Shown here: piece by piece, positions 1 to 10,929 of the stretch
Layout: each line of letters begins with the position of its first letter
Position numbering within the stretch: position 1 is the stretch's first letter
Assembly: GCA_001695595.3 (NCBI GenBank)
Contig: MBPM02000070.1
Coordinates: 406,429 to 470,428, forward strand
Origin: Plasmopara viticola
Taxonomy: Eukaryota > Oomycota > Peronosporomycetes > Peronosporales > Peronosporaceae
Reading direction: 5' to 3'
DNA length: 64,000 bases
Notes under the pieces: model-generated
What the model was told of the DNA's origin: nothing
The model's input: the letters and a program-made list of their open reading frames with translations, nothing else
Databases searched by the model: none
Translations under genes and position numbers: made by a program

Positions 1-620
1 ACCGCTGGAGATTATGCGCGAAATGTACGTAACATACTTTCAGAGGTAATATAGAGGTACTATAAGGTCAACAAAGTTCTGCAAGCGGGATATAAAAGTC
101 TGCACGACAAATTGAGTACGATAGCTCCACAGAACGTGAGTAGCGTAGTTCCAGGAGCGAGTAACATAGCTTGACAAGCCACGGCGGTACACAGGTGGGT
201 AAAAAGCACACCAAGAGTAGCAGACGTAGCTGAGCTTATAGAAGATGGTGTACAATACGACTTTGATCCCTGGGTGCCACGATCGACCGCATTGGCTGAC
301 TAAGAGACTTTATTTACACGAATATTGTAGAATTAAACACGTCCTTTCTCACGGCAACTATCCTCCAACTGATGGTTCTGAGCAATGAGTCAGAGTTACT
401 CGAGATAGATTAATACGAAACTATTTATTTCCTGACTCGATTAAAAAGCGAGCATTCCAAAAGTTGGAGTTTTATTAAAGGCTTTTCCTTCGATAGGCAT
501 TATGTATACAGCGTTTCGATCTAAACATAGGAGGATTTCAAAAATCTAGTACAATCTATATTAATGGTGTACTGAGAAAAGTCCGCCATCAAACTTCAAC
601 TAAATAAAGAAACGGGAGAC
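1..620. other. No recognisable gene
   Basis: AT-rich sequence with stops in all frames. I see no confident similarity to anything else in the window. By position it could be the badly decayed upstream part of the LWY relic that follows, but I cannot align it. Confidence 0.4.
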
Positions 621-1130
621 GAAATTGATCTCGTATCAGGATTACAGCTATTACATTGTAAGTCGTAAGGTCTATTATGTACAAATGCGTATAGTCTTGT
701 ACTATATACATTAAATCGTCACTCAGACTTTTTATTTGCCCGAACTACGTTGCCGATACCTTCTTTCAACGATGTCGACCTATTATTGCATAACACAAAC
801 AAAGACGCACAGAACTTTGCAAGACATGATATCGCTCTGACACGAAAATCAAATGGATAGCGTCCCTAGCCAAAATAAAGAAAATAGCGATATTAAACGT
901 GTGAAACGGTAGGCAAAGATGGCGGGCTTTTATACAAAAAAAGAGAATAGAAAGATTGAGACGAAATATTTCATATCAATCTTCAAAATACAGACATGTG
1001 TGAATGTTAGAAAGGAAAATGTTCCTATTGGATGAACGTGCTTGCTATTGTCGCCCTTTGCTCGAAAAATGAAAGTGCTTGAAGCGACCAAGCTCGACAA
1101 AAAAACACAATTCTCGCTGTAGAGGAAAAG
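620..1130 (+). pseudogene. LWY effector relic 1 (units 9-10)
   Basis: Plus-strand remnant of the same family as the giant effector. The frame at 759-821 reads PSFNDVDLLLHNTNKDAQNF, matching the LMPLFNDADL..TNKD segment of unit 9 in the intact protein. At about 1,036-1,056 NVLAIVA matches NVLAFLT, and at 1,075-1,098 VLEATKLD matches VLEAAKLD of unit 10. Frameshifts and stops lie between these islands. It ends at the left edge of the segmental duplication, where it meets a relic on the opposite strand. Confidence 0.7.
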
Positions 1131-2150
1131 CCGCCTCCTTTGTCTACTTATTGATCACCTTCAAATGTCGCTTATTCATCATTTATTCTAGAAAATGTGA
1201 GGCGCAAGGAGACATCGACTGTCATCATACAATCGTAACAGGCCCGAAGACCATAATTTCTAATTGGAAGAATCAATTAAAAATTTGCACACCTTTGTTT
1301 GTGTTTTAAAGGCTGAGCCGACGTAGGTGTCAGCAACAAGATCGGTGCAAGCAAAGAGATAAAAAATGCTGGTTTTAATAGCCACAAATTGTAAGCATAA
1401 CAAGACTTCAAGAAATAGCGCAAAGGCATGGCTCGGCTTTCTTCCAGCATCCAATTATACTAGTCTTTAGGTAGCGTAGCTGTGTCTTTCGTAGTTGGGA
1501 TCAAATTAGCTGCTTCAATCATTATCGACCACTACATTTGCCAGTACAAGCACCGAGTTCGGCAAGCATGCTTAAATGCCTCGTCTGATTCTTTTTTTTT
1601 TACTAAAATTGCATTTGTGATAGGTACAAGCAGCAAACGCCGAATCCTTTAAAGAACTTCTCTAAAGAGTCACCATTTGATAATGTAAGCTCCTTATGAA
1701 CGAGTGTGCTGCAGTCGCTGTGCTTTACCAACACTGCATCTTCTCTTCTCGTCCAATTTGAGCCACATTGGACGATCACTACGTATCATTACACAATTGC
1801 ACCAGTCCCGAGACAACATGGCCTAAATTCGTTTGGTGTCGTACAGACTTTCTGGTTTTGCGACAACGGCAAGTGGGACCGACTCAACGTGAAACAAGTA
1901 ATTTCTCAGCGCCGTGATCGCAAAAACTACAGACCATCGATAATGTTTGCTGTATTTCTCAGAGAAGATGACGTAAATGAAGATATAACGCAAGCATGAA
2001 GAGCCAACATATTTAAGCCCGACGATTTTTTTCGGGATTTTTTTTTTCACTCAGTGCTGCTGCAAAACAAGCTCAGCAGAAGCACGAGTGTTCGTTTCGA
2101 ACTTGGCTATCACAAACTCTTTGGTAAAGCGACTTCAAGGGTAAGCGTCT
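1110..2150 (-). pseudogene. LWY effector relic 2 (units 8-9), minus strand
   Basis: Read on the minus strand from 2,150 down, the sequence follows unit 8 and unit 9 of the intact effector. The string encoding KYSKHY near 1,945 corresponds to IYSKHH. PESLYDTKRI near 1,830 matches PEYLDDAKRLEA. EKRRCSVGKAQ corresponds to EKKHTFASLLAKY. The frame at 1,260-1,454 begins MDAGRKPSHAFAL against VDAGRTPSHVFAL of unit 9. Stops and frameshifts make it non-functional. It converges with the plus-strand relic 1. A second copy lies in block B. Confidence 0.75.
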
Positions 2151-2395
2151 AATTTTTGGCTCGGCCTTATATGTAAGAGGGTGCGAATACCATGGGCTAC
2201 TGCTCTTCTGTGGCCAAGGTCAAATAAGGCGGCTTAATATTAATTTCATAAGTCAAATATAATCGCTCCAATGACCTCAATAGCTAATATTGGTCGATGG
2301 CACGTACCACTCACAAATTTAAACACGTAAATCTTCTATGTCTGGGTTCTTAATGTATAGATACAAACTTTATGCTGTGACCTAAGAGTTCCTCC
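2120..2395. repeat. Direct repeat unit, first copy (block A)
   Basis: A stretch of about 250-275 bases containing ttggctcggcc, gagggtgc and ctatgtctggg. It is repeated, diverged, about 435 bases downstream in the same orientation. No coding function is evident. It lies directly upstream, in the minus-strand sense, of LWY relic 2. Confidence 0.6.
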
Positions 2396-2554
2396 GTGGT
2401 ATGTCCGCCAAGGGCCTTACGCTTGTTAAAATAAGTAGGTCGTCGACGAGTAGAAGCAAAAGCTTTCGCAACAATAAGTGTGCTATTATGTGACTGTACA
2501 AAGCGCCAGATGTCAAAAGAGCCATCGCTCATCGAACCAGAACTCCAAAGCTAA

Positions 2555-2830
2555 CGATGGTAAAGCGAATTTGACAATGAGCATCTAACTTTTGGCTCGG
2601 CCCAATATGTTGGAGGGTGCAAACGCTACGGGCTACTGATCTCCTGTAGCCAAGAATGGATTTGGGAGCTTAGCATTCTTTTCGTGTGTCAAATTACAGT
2701 CGTTCTAACGCCCTCAAGAAATAATGATAATGTATGGCACATGTTGACCACAAATTTAAGCCTGAAATGTTTCTCTATGTCTGGATCTATAAAGCAAGAG
2801 ACACAAACTCTTAAGACATAATGTACACGG
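2555..2830. repeat. Direct repeat unit, second copy (block A)
   Basis: Diverged copy of 2,120-2,395, with ttggctcggcc, gagggtgc and ctatgtctgg in the same order. Both copies begin after a related ggtaaagcga string, so the repeated unit includes part of the LWY-like border. Function unknown; a decayed element or a tandem duplication of a relic promoter are both possible. Confidence 0.6.
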
Positions 2831-3640
2831 GTACTGAACAAAACGTCAATGACTAACTTTACCCCTACCTAAATAGTCGTAGAAAAGCGATAAAATTGAG
2901 GCTAAGGATGGCTAACTTCTTTTTATAGATAAGTGGACACTGCTCTCTTTTATAGCTCTACCAGAAGATGATGCGTGATCTGGGCCAACCTAGACTGCAT
3001 TTAAAGAGTACCAGCTAAGGTACTTTTTCAACTGGTCATCAATCGACCTGGTTTTCTTTATTGCCGCATGCACATGTTGGCTTAGTAAGTTGCAACCCAT
3101 CGTCGTACTTAAAGGTGAAATCGGTAAGCTCCACAACCCTATCCCATCGAAATAAATAGCAAATAGTAACAACGTTTTTGCCTCAAATATAACGATTTTG
3201 TAAAGCCGAAAGTTTAACAAGTTCGATTTAGCACTGTCCTACGTTTTAGTCTAATTTAACGCCGACTCTTATAACCGGGTTTTTTTTTTTCGTCAACATA
3301 AAACATGGCCGCTAAGCATATTAAAGGACTTTTTCTATAGTTTTATCCGACGACCTTTTTTTACAGTCGGATCAAGACCTAGCTCATTGCTAGATAAAGA
3401 AGACGTCTAATTTGTTTTTTTGCACCACCTATTACCTTGATGCCTAAACTTCTCAAGGTTATCAACATAGAAATTTCTGCAATAATTTTAGTTAACTTTA
3501 ATGCTGTCAAGACGTGTCATAATAAAAAATTTCTGTTCTACTACATTCGATCGTCGCTACAAAGATTCGGCGTGCTGCTAGCAGCTGGCCAGTCGTTATT
3601 AGGAGCTCGCTTTTTTCTAGAACCTCGTTTTTTGACAGAA
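2831..3640. other. No recognisable gene, block A
   Basis: AT-rich DNA with short homopolymer runs (T runs near 3,280 and 3,415). It is conserved in block B at about 38,230-39,050 with scattered indels. The short open frames on both strands do not resemble known proteins. Confidence 0.4.
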
Positions 3641-6530
3641 AATATGTTTTGACATGTCGATCGCACAAGTCGCTGCTTACACAAAACGCCTTGCATTTTT
3701 ATTGCTTCATTAAGTATAATGCGCAAAGTATTCAACTTACATGGAGCTCGTAGCGTTCGTACACTTTTACCTTGGACACTAGGCAGTATGCTGGATACTC
3801 ACTTGTGAAATCACTTCGCCAAGCCAAGCTAGAAACGAACACTCTTGCTTCTAACGAGCTTGTTAAAGCCGTGTGGATGTAACACCGGACAATGAAACAG
3901 AAAAGTTCGACAGATGTTATCGAGCACATATATTTTGAATCAAAAGGTTTGCATTCTGTCTTTGATTTGCCACTTCGTTTGACATATACAGGAGGCATCG
4001 TCGAAAGTTATTGTTTATTCCGATTACATCATAAAGAAGTTATATTTTCTGCCGTTGAGCTGATCCCACCTTTCTTTGAGGCAACGCTACGAAATCCGGA
4101 ATATGATAAACGACTGGAGGCCGGAGGTAGTTCAATCGTGTGCTGCCATGTGTTGATCGCGTCATGCAACTCCATCTGGACCAAGGGAAGAAACGAGCAT
4201 TTGCTTCAGTGCTGGCAAAGTACAGCAAGTGCGACACTTTGATTCGCAAGAACTTTACATTGTTGATTGATGATTCGAAATATTTTTTAGCAGCCGGTCA
4301 GAATTAGCTGCTTTTACTTCCCGCATTGGCGACTAGAAAAAAAGAATTTGGCGCAGCAGTTGATCTAGCTTGCCCCTCTCACTGCTTGCTATGGCAAAAG
4401 TAAAGGTCGTTGAAAATTACAGCAGCTGATTTGATCTTTACTTCGAAAGACACGGCTATGTTTTTGGAAACCAGCATGACTGGACACTGGAAGAGCGCCA
4501 AGTCACGTCTCGTCGCTTTTTATTAAGGACCCTATCATGTTTAGAGCTTGTGGCTTTCGAAACAAGCATCACCCCAAATTTTTTCTCTTTACCCCAATCA
4601 CGCTGCTGATGGCTCTCTACAGCGACGCCGATTCAGCTGCGCATACCACGAACGAAAATGCGCAAAGCATGAACAAATCTAAACAGCTAAAAAAGCAAAA
4701 TATTCGGGCTCTCGTACAATTATTGGATGGCTTATAATGATATCACCACGCGGCTCTCATCCGTTCGAACCGTGGTAAAAAGCGACTTCTCTGCGCTGAT
4801 GACATGTATGTCAAGATTTACGGTTATCTTGTTCGAGTTCGAAGTGACGAATTTCATCTCAAAAATAAGTATAGTTTACAACTGTGCGCGGAGTTTTATT
4901 TTGGCCTATAAGAAACCAAATTTTGAGCCTCTACTTTCTGTCATCACACTTAGTTTGAAAAGTGATACTGCGTGCTGATGAGTTTAAAAAACGTCGATCA
5001 AATCCGTGGCTCAAAAGCAGAAAGCCCACACAAGGCAATTGAAGCGCCAGGATTTGACAAAAGGCAGAAGGTTTCAGCCATGCCTGTTGCGTTGTGGGAT
5101 ATACCAAATGAGGCTGTATAGTTACACGACGTCACGCGTGAGGACGACAAAACTGTGGCTCAAGCTTATGACGATCGACACATCCTTCTATAAAGTAACC
5201 AAAAGGGCAAGCTTTGGAGAGCCGTTTTCATTCGATCAGCCACTGGAAGCAAATCGAGCAAGTCTATTTATTGGAAAACTTTAATTTTCACTCACCTTTC
5301 TTTAATTTCTACTCACCCGTTGATCAATTGGTCAGATTTAGCATTTTTATAGTGCGCCACACTTAGTCTTAATTCATTTTCTCTACTCTCACTTTCTACT
5401 TCCATATCCTTCTACGCACCCATATCCTACTAAGCACCCACAATGAACAGCCTAGCTCCCCCTCCTGCACTTTCTTCCCAATCCTTAGAGAAGACGAAAG
5501 ATGGCGTTTTTTACCATTCTTTATCAGAAGGATATGCTCTTGTAGTGTTACACACCAGAAAGGTTGAAAAAAAAGAGATGGCACCGTTAAGGCCCTTATC
5601 CTGAACTGCTCCAAAGGACGAGGAGAATGCGGAAAATGCTTCACGGAGACGAAGATGTCGCAATTGCAATCAAGTAGGGCACAACTCTAAAACTTGCGCA
5701 AATCAAGGTCGCGCTCCCCCAGTCTGATAAAATTGAACCTTAATAAAAAATGTCATAATACATGCGTTTAAAGTGTTTAGATAAGTGTGGCGCACTACAG
5801 AAATGCTAAATCTGACCAATTGATCAACGGGTGAGTGAAAATTAAAGTTTTCTTTTTCAATTTGTAGAGCTAAAGGTTTGTGACGCTTACGTCACAAAAA
5901 AATATAAATATCAAGCATGGGTGAACGATTGGAATAAAAAAAGGCTTGGAAGCTGATCTTATTGCGCGGACAAAAATAAAGACATTCGCAGGTGCTGGAT
6001 TAAGTTCTCTAGACAATAACCTTTGAAGGCTTGCGCGTTAAGACAATCAAGGGACAAATTAGACAACGTAATTGATCAAGTAAATGGTCAACGTCTCGAT
6101 CAAACTGAAGAAGAAGATCGTCTGATTAAATTCTGAAGAAGAAATCTATAATGCATGGTGCCAATATATTGCAAAACTGGTCGACAGTAATTAAGAGCTA
6201 TCCACACTCATAAATGCTGACTTAAAAAATCACCAAGGCAGAGGACAATGCAAAATCGATGCAGTCGTTGCCAACGCGCTTGTTCGCCTGTTGACTCCCA
6301 CGTATTTTTCATGATCTTAACAGCGCTTTTTTCGTCCGACGGGCTTACGTTGTAAACCTTGTCAAAAACTTTGCTATACACCTCTGGGTTTTGATAATGA
6401 CACACAAATTCTCTAGGCAATTTTTGCATACAACGAGAATAAAATTGTGCAGAAAAATAGATCGATTGATGACCAGTTCTAAGGCGTTCTTGTAGAAATT
6501 TGTAAGCACAAGCTGAGCTGTCCTGAACCA
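3640..6530 (+). pseudogene. LWY effector relic 3 (unit 8 to tail), split by a MITE
   Basis: This degenerate copy follows the intact effector from unit 8 to its C-terminus. FFEATLRNPEYDKRLEAGG (about 4,075-4,130) matches VVEATPEYLDDAKRLEA. FASVLAKYSKCDTLIRK (about 4,199-4,250) matches FASLLAKYGEYYDTLVRK. The frame at 4,537-4,737 matches the unit 9 segment with HHPEPYFDPISLL. The frame at 5,006-5,284 matches WLKNKKSPHDVLK and the tail. Homology resumes after the transposon at 5,852 with DAYV..YKYQAWV against DADVIKRYDFQAWV. It continues to the conserved gattgatgacca end near 6,468. Many stops and frameshifts are present. Confidence 0.82.
5274..5851. mobile_element. MULE-derived MITE inserted in LWY relic 3
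   Basis: Long terminal inverted repeats frame this segment. The left end carries ctttaattttcactcacc and cccgttgatcaattggtcag, then agtgcgccacactta; the right end holds the reverse complement (taagtgtggcgcact ... ctgaccaattgatcaacggg ... gaaaattaaag). The flanks resemble a degraded 9-11 base target duplication (ctatttatt and ctttttcaat), as expected for Mutator-like elements. The interior at about 5,650-5,715 encodes CRNCNQVGHNSKTC, a CCHC zinc knuckle like those at the C-terminus of MULE transposases. This suggests internal deletion of an autonomous MULE. The same insertion exists in block B, so it predates the duplication. Confidence 0.78.
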
Positions 6531-6609
6531 CGCATCGTTTCTGTGTAAATTAGCTTAAAGTTTACACGTATTTGGATTGGTGTAGGAGACCAAGTCGCTA
6601 AAAATATCG

Positions 6610-8820
6610 ATTTCTTCTCTGGCCTCACCCGGCGTCCGATAATGATGACCTCATCGGTGAGTATATCCCAACTTCTCTGAGACTATGGCCTCCCCTGTTG
6701 TTTTGAATAAAGCCTTTTGCATGACCGAAGATCCTTCCGACAAGTCTTACCCTTGCCTTGCATCATTCGGGGTTCTCGTGTGACGACTCCTTTTTATTAA
6801 AAGGAATTGTTTTTTAAAGAGTAGGGCCTTATTCACGTAGATGGTCTTTTCCACATAATACACTTTCATCACCAGCTTACCCTCTTACAGATGACCAGCG
6901 ATTTAATCGACGCAATCGATTGGCTTTTCCAAATACCGCAATGGATAGATGCAGCATCGACCAATGAGGGGCTATTTACGTTCAGACATCGAGAAAGCAT
7001 TCGCAAATGCATATAAATTTTACGAGCCATTTTACAAAAGTGGGTGCGCTAGGTCAAACGACACCTCGAGATATGTGGTCTTCTAGTGAGCGCCGACTCA
7101 TCGTTTTCGATCTCAAAAGTGGATGAGTGCAATTGAATTCAGCCTAAATCGCATCTAGCAAAGCTTTTATGCGTTTTCATCTTACCTCTACCTTTTGATA
7201 AATGACAAAATTAGCTAACGTAATTATTGCAAGAACTTTATAACTTTTTAGTTGCAATAATACTGGTGGGAGCCTATCGAACACCAAGAGCCGTCATCTT
7301 TATCGATCCATTTAAAGGAATACTATCAACACAAAAGCATAGCTATGCGTAACATCCTTTTCCGCTAAGACTTGTATCACATCCAATTAAAGACGAATCA
7401 GTACCATCCATCACTCTTCGACTTTTATTTAGAAATATGCCTTGGTCATAATGATGATTGATAGGCAGTAAAGAAGACTGCTGGGCAGCCTGGTCATTCA
7501 AGGATGGACAAGCAGCTTCCAAAAGTTTTTTTTGTGCTTAAAAGATGCCTTTGCACCAGAATTTAGATCTGTGCAGACAGCTGCGCCTACATTAAACGCA
7601 AGAATTACTCAAAATCAACGTCTGCAAAAAGATTATGCCTGCTTCGTGGATGGCAGCGTACCCGCTAGTGAGCGTCTACGGTCAAGAAGGCACTCGTTCG
7701 TCACGAGATGTTAGACGTGCTTATATTTCAATTCGTTCGGTGATCCGCAGACGCTTTTGCATTCGGGAAAAGAAAATGACGAAGAGTCCCACGGATCCTC
7801 CGACGAACACTTGCATGGTAACTCGTCCATAAAGGCTGCAAAGTGGAGAATCCTGCGTAAGTACTTTACAGTTATCAGCGGCCTTGCATCACAGTCAGAG
7901 ATTGTCTGCGCTTCCTTGAAATAAGCAAGAGCTGCAGTAGATTTTCATGCGAAGAAGAAAAATTATGTTTTTGTTGTTGTGAAACGTACAAAGAAAATTG
8001 GCAATAGAATTGATGGCGTGGTGAAAGCTTTGATTACTGTTTGCTGCCAATGGAATTCGCCGTCGTCGTGTAGGTACAAGGCCTCGTCAATGTGCGTCTT
8101 CCTGTCGTAGCACTTGTTTGATCCAGACCAGTATACGGCACCACGAAGCAAAACACTGGCAAATACAGTTTGCTTACCGAGAATGCCACTACAAACCCTT
8201 TGTCCGTCCACCAGCCATGGCTGAGGAAAACCACAACAAAATCCTAAGATCAGGAAATGCTGGTATAGTATCCGGTCAAATTGTTTAAGTACTGCGGCAG
8301 GCCCATAGCGTTGTGGCCGCAGCTCAAGATATATACAGCTTGCGAAATGCAGAGCGTAACAGAAAGTTAGCGGGTCGCACATCCCTGTCAGCTCTGTCGG
8401 ACATTCTGGGAGTCAACAATTACTTCTCTCAGGCTAACAAAGAACAGCAGCTCACGCACTTATTGATCGGCTTGCCGTCAGCCAAGAAGATATGTAAATT
8501 TCAGTGCTGCCTGTATATTGCTAATTGATATTATTTGCAAGACCAAAAAGTGTGGACTCCCTCTGCTCCATATCATTAACCGACAGCACCTTTTTGCATT
8601 ATAATTTATGCGCAACGAGAGTTTGGCAGTCTTCCAAGACCATGGCTTGCATGGCTCACCCACCGTTGTTACTAACCGAGAGCTTGCATCGACAGGCGCC
8701 ATAGCAACAACACTTCCAATTGTCCAGGACTTATCGTGCCACTGGCATATTAGCGAGAACATCCTTGCTAAGCACAGGATAGCTTCGCAAACGCAAGAAG
8801 AGTGACAAATTTTCATCCGA
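6610..8820 (+). pseudogene. Decayed MULE transposase, copy 1 (block A)
   Basis: The clearest part is 8,310-8,816. It reads IYSLRNAERNRKLAGRT, then LTHLLIGLPSAKKI, then CGLPLLHII, then TVVTNRELASTGAIATTLP and LSCHWHISENILAKH, with stops between. This order matches oomycete and plant Mutator-like transposases: the LAGRT linker, the DxTYKT...MPLL region and the TDRELA...CxWHI core. The upstream part from 6,610 shares DNA similarity with the second MULE relic in each block (ctcatcggtgag near 6,651; a gatggtctttt block at 6,852). No intact frame remains, and 7,100-8,000 is too decayed to read. Confidence 0.68.
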
Positions 8821-8954
8821 GCTTAGTGTCTTGTGATAGCAATTAATTTAGTGGACTATGAAAAGCAGCTTGCGTAAATGCATAGCAATTTTCCTGCTGC
8901 ATCGATTCAGAGAAAACCTCACATATTTACAAGGAGAGACTTAATCGCTCGACT

Positions 8955-9265
8955 GATAAAGCCCATCACAACATCGCGCCGTATAATGAAACTTAAAAGA
9001 CGAAATCACCGATGGATTACTTATGCGTGATTGGGCTGCAACCTCACGTCTATGTCGACGATATGAAATGAACAAAGTCGAGACTCACGAGTTCAAGTGT
9101 ATGTTTCTCGGCTACGCGAATACTTTCAATGACTATTGCGTGTTCGACTCGAAGAATGTCAAGATCAAAGTATTCCGCGCTGTGAGGCTGGATGAGAGTG
9201 CTGTGGGCGGCATCCTGCGCGGTAAGCAGCATTATGACCGCATTACAATTTTGCGCGTGGAGAGC
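8955..9265 (+). mobile_element. Copia polyprotein fragment (integrase C-terminal region)
   Basis: Translation gives VETHEFKCMFLGYANTF followed by VFD.KNVKIKVFRAVRLDE. This closely resembles the FRCMFLGYAENTKGYRVF..RSIRLDE segment of the full Copia element at 22,521-23,123. The preceding bases read HHNIAPYNE and HVYVDDMK with stops between. Only about 0.3 kb survives and no LTR is visible. The copy in block B differs at only two bases across 258. Confidence 0.75.
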
Positions 9266-9310
9266 GTACGTCATGCTTAAAAAATCTGAATTTCTATAAC
9301 AACAGGCGAT

Positions 9311-9986
9311 CTAATGCCGAAAAATTTTGCCGTTTTTCACGTCTGCAAAGACCAGCTTGTAGGGTCCGTGCAGCAGAATGCAAAGCAACGTGTCATCAAA
9401 AGCATGAAGCTTGGCCAAATGTTTTCGGAGATATTGTAGGTGCAAGTTTTCGTTCTGCGCATAGGCAGTATCAAAGTGATGTTGACATAGCTTGCCAAGG
9501 TCTTTTTTACAATTCACAATGAGAAGCATCAGGATGGCAATTATGTTAAATGTGACTCAGCAATCTGTGAATCGTGTTCGCCGACATCGACGGGTCATTG
9601 TTTATCAAAAAAGCGTTGATAGGTCTTGACTAAAGCTTTTGCTTGGTCGAAAGGCCCTTTTGACATGCACACTCTATTTAAATTGATCCATTGGACCAAA
9701 AAGCTTGTCACATTCTTGCAGCGCAGTCTGAGCTGTCAGTGTTAGTGTCGACCCTGTGCAGAATATCATGCATGTTGTGATTATTCGATATCTGCAGCAA
9801 TACGTCAATTAGCATGCTATTATGTGTATTAATTATAGCATATTTAGTGGCCGTATTGTTCGGCGCTATCAAAACAAAAGCTTGGGTGCCTTCACGCATT
9901 GACGTTTGCTGAGCAATAACCTTTAGTTCTACAACACTGTCACCATTCTGACTAATAAGACGCGAGGTGTGAGCAAAAAACGACAT
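9311..9986 (-). other. Unrecognised minus-strand coding-like relic, block A
   Basis: Two minus-strand open frames (9,708-9,986, 92 codons; 9,311-9,529, 72 codons) are joined by a degenerate stretch reading SKGPFDQAKALVKTYQRFF before a stop. I do not recognise the family. The first frame contains TQAFVLIAPNNTATKYAI, which looks like real protein. Both frames are conserved in block B, but A/B identity is also very high in neighbouring non-coding DNA, so conservation alone is not evidence of function. Confidence 0.35.
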
Positions 9987-10079
9987 CTTGAAGAGCTGCT
10001 AAAAGCAAACCGAGTTTTTTTTTCTGATTTCTTGGGGGTATATCTTAGTAATAAGACGTCAAAAATCACCACCATCTAT

Positions 10080-10500
10080 AAGTATAGTCGATCGACAATA
10101 AAAAATTTAAATCTCTAATATTGATGGTGTGGGGACGTTTGAAAAGACTCCAGAAAGTATTACCGTGAGCTTTTTGGATGAAATACTAAAGAGCGTTACG
10201 CGCGGACAGTGAACGGTGAAGTAGATGGATAAGCCAGAAAGGAGAAAAATTTACTAAAGTGTCTAAGATTGATTTGATTGCATAAGAGTGTTGAAATATG
10301 GTGAATATAAGAATAGTCACCAATTTTGATCGGCGATCAGATGACTCTGCTGAGAACAATTTACATTAAAAAACGTTCGTTAAGAAGCTTGTACAAGTGA
10401 AGGCGGTGCCGAATCAAGACAGTCACTGCTATCGGACTTTCTAACTATTGGCTTTATTCTACCTGTTTTCAGGAACAAGTTTTGTTAATTTCTCGGTTGT
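10080..10500 (+). pseudogene. LWY effector relic 4 (tail only)
   Basis: Short remnant of the LWY C-terminal region. The DNA around gaaagtatta, about 10,155-10,225, aligns with the SESINVDSLISSLEEYTHGE segment of the block B effector tail, with ESITVSFLDEILK in frame. Further on, tatcggactttctaactattggc corresponds to the LRTDLFDFWL codons. It sits upstream of another, longer relic. Confidence 0.6.
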
Positions 10501-10929
10501 GTATCGAGCAGGCCCGAACCACACATCTACCTCTGATATACATATTGGGTTTTTACCTGATTCCAGCGTGTAAAAGAAGCCCAGTCGCTGTGAGGCTAGA
10601 TCTCACTGTCTTTGCTAAGGAAAATTAAAATAGTTGGTTGTCAATCTAGCAAAAAAAATGTGTAGCATCAGTGTATATAGTGCTTAAGCTATTACGCTAT
10701 CATACCAGAGAAATTAATTTCTCCTTGCTACGAGCTGTGAATAGATATCTACCAATCACTATTACTGGTTTTTAATATCATGAAACCAATTCCAATCCGG
10801 CGAATAAATTGAAAAAAAAAGTTTTCAATCTTAGATGGTCAGATGCGCGTGACGATTAAGCTCTTTTACCCTTGAGGCCGGGCTAAAAGCCAATTATTTA
10901 CCTGATACACTACTTCACCGAAAAGTTAT

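Noticed and set aside
5396..5644. Minus-strand frame of 82 codons inside the MITE
   Set aside because: The plus strand carries the CCHC transposase remnant, so the minus frame is a shadow.
6208..6531. Minus-strand frame of 107 codons opposite the LWY relic 3 tail
   Set aside because: The plus strand aligns with the LWY tail codons, and the equivalent antisense frame elsewhere is not conserved as protein.
7963..8382. Minus-strand frame of 139 codons, also open in block B (43,372-43,824)
   Set aside because: It overlaps the start of the plus-strand MULE relic (IYSLRNAERNRKLAGRT), has no recognised domain, and A/B identity in the area is high regardless of frame.
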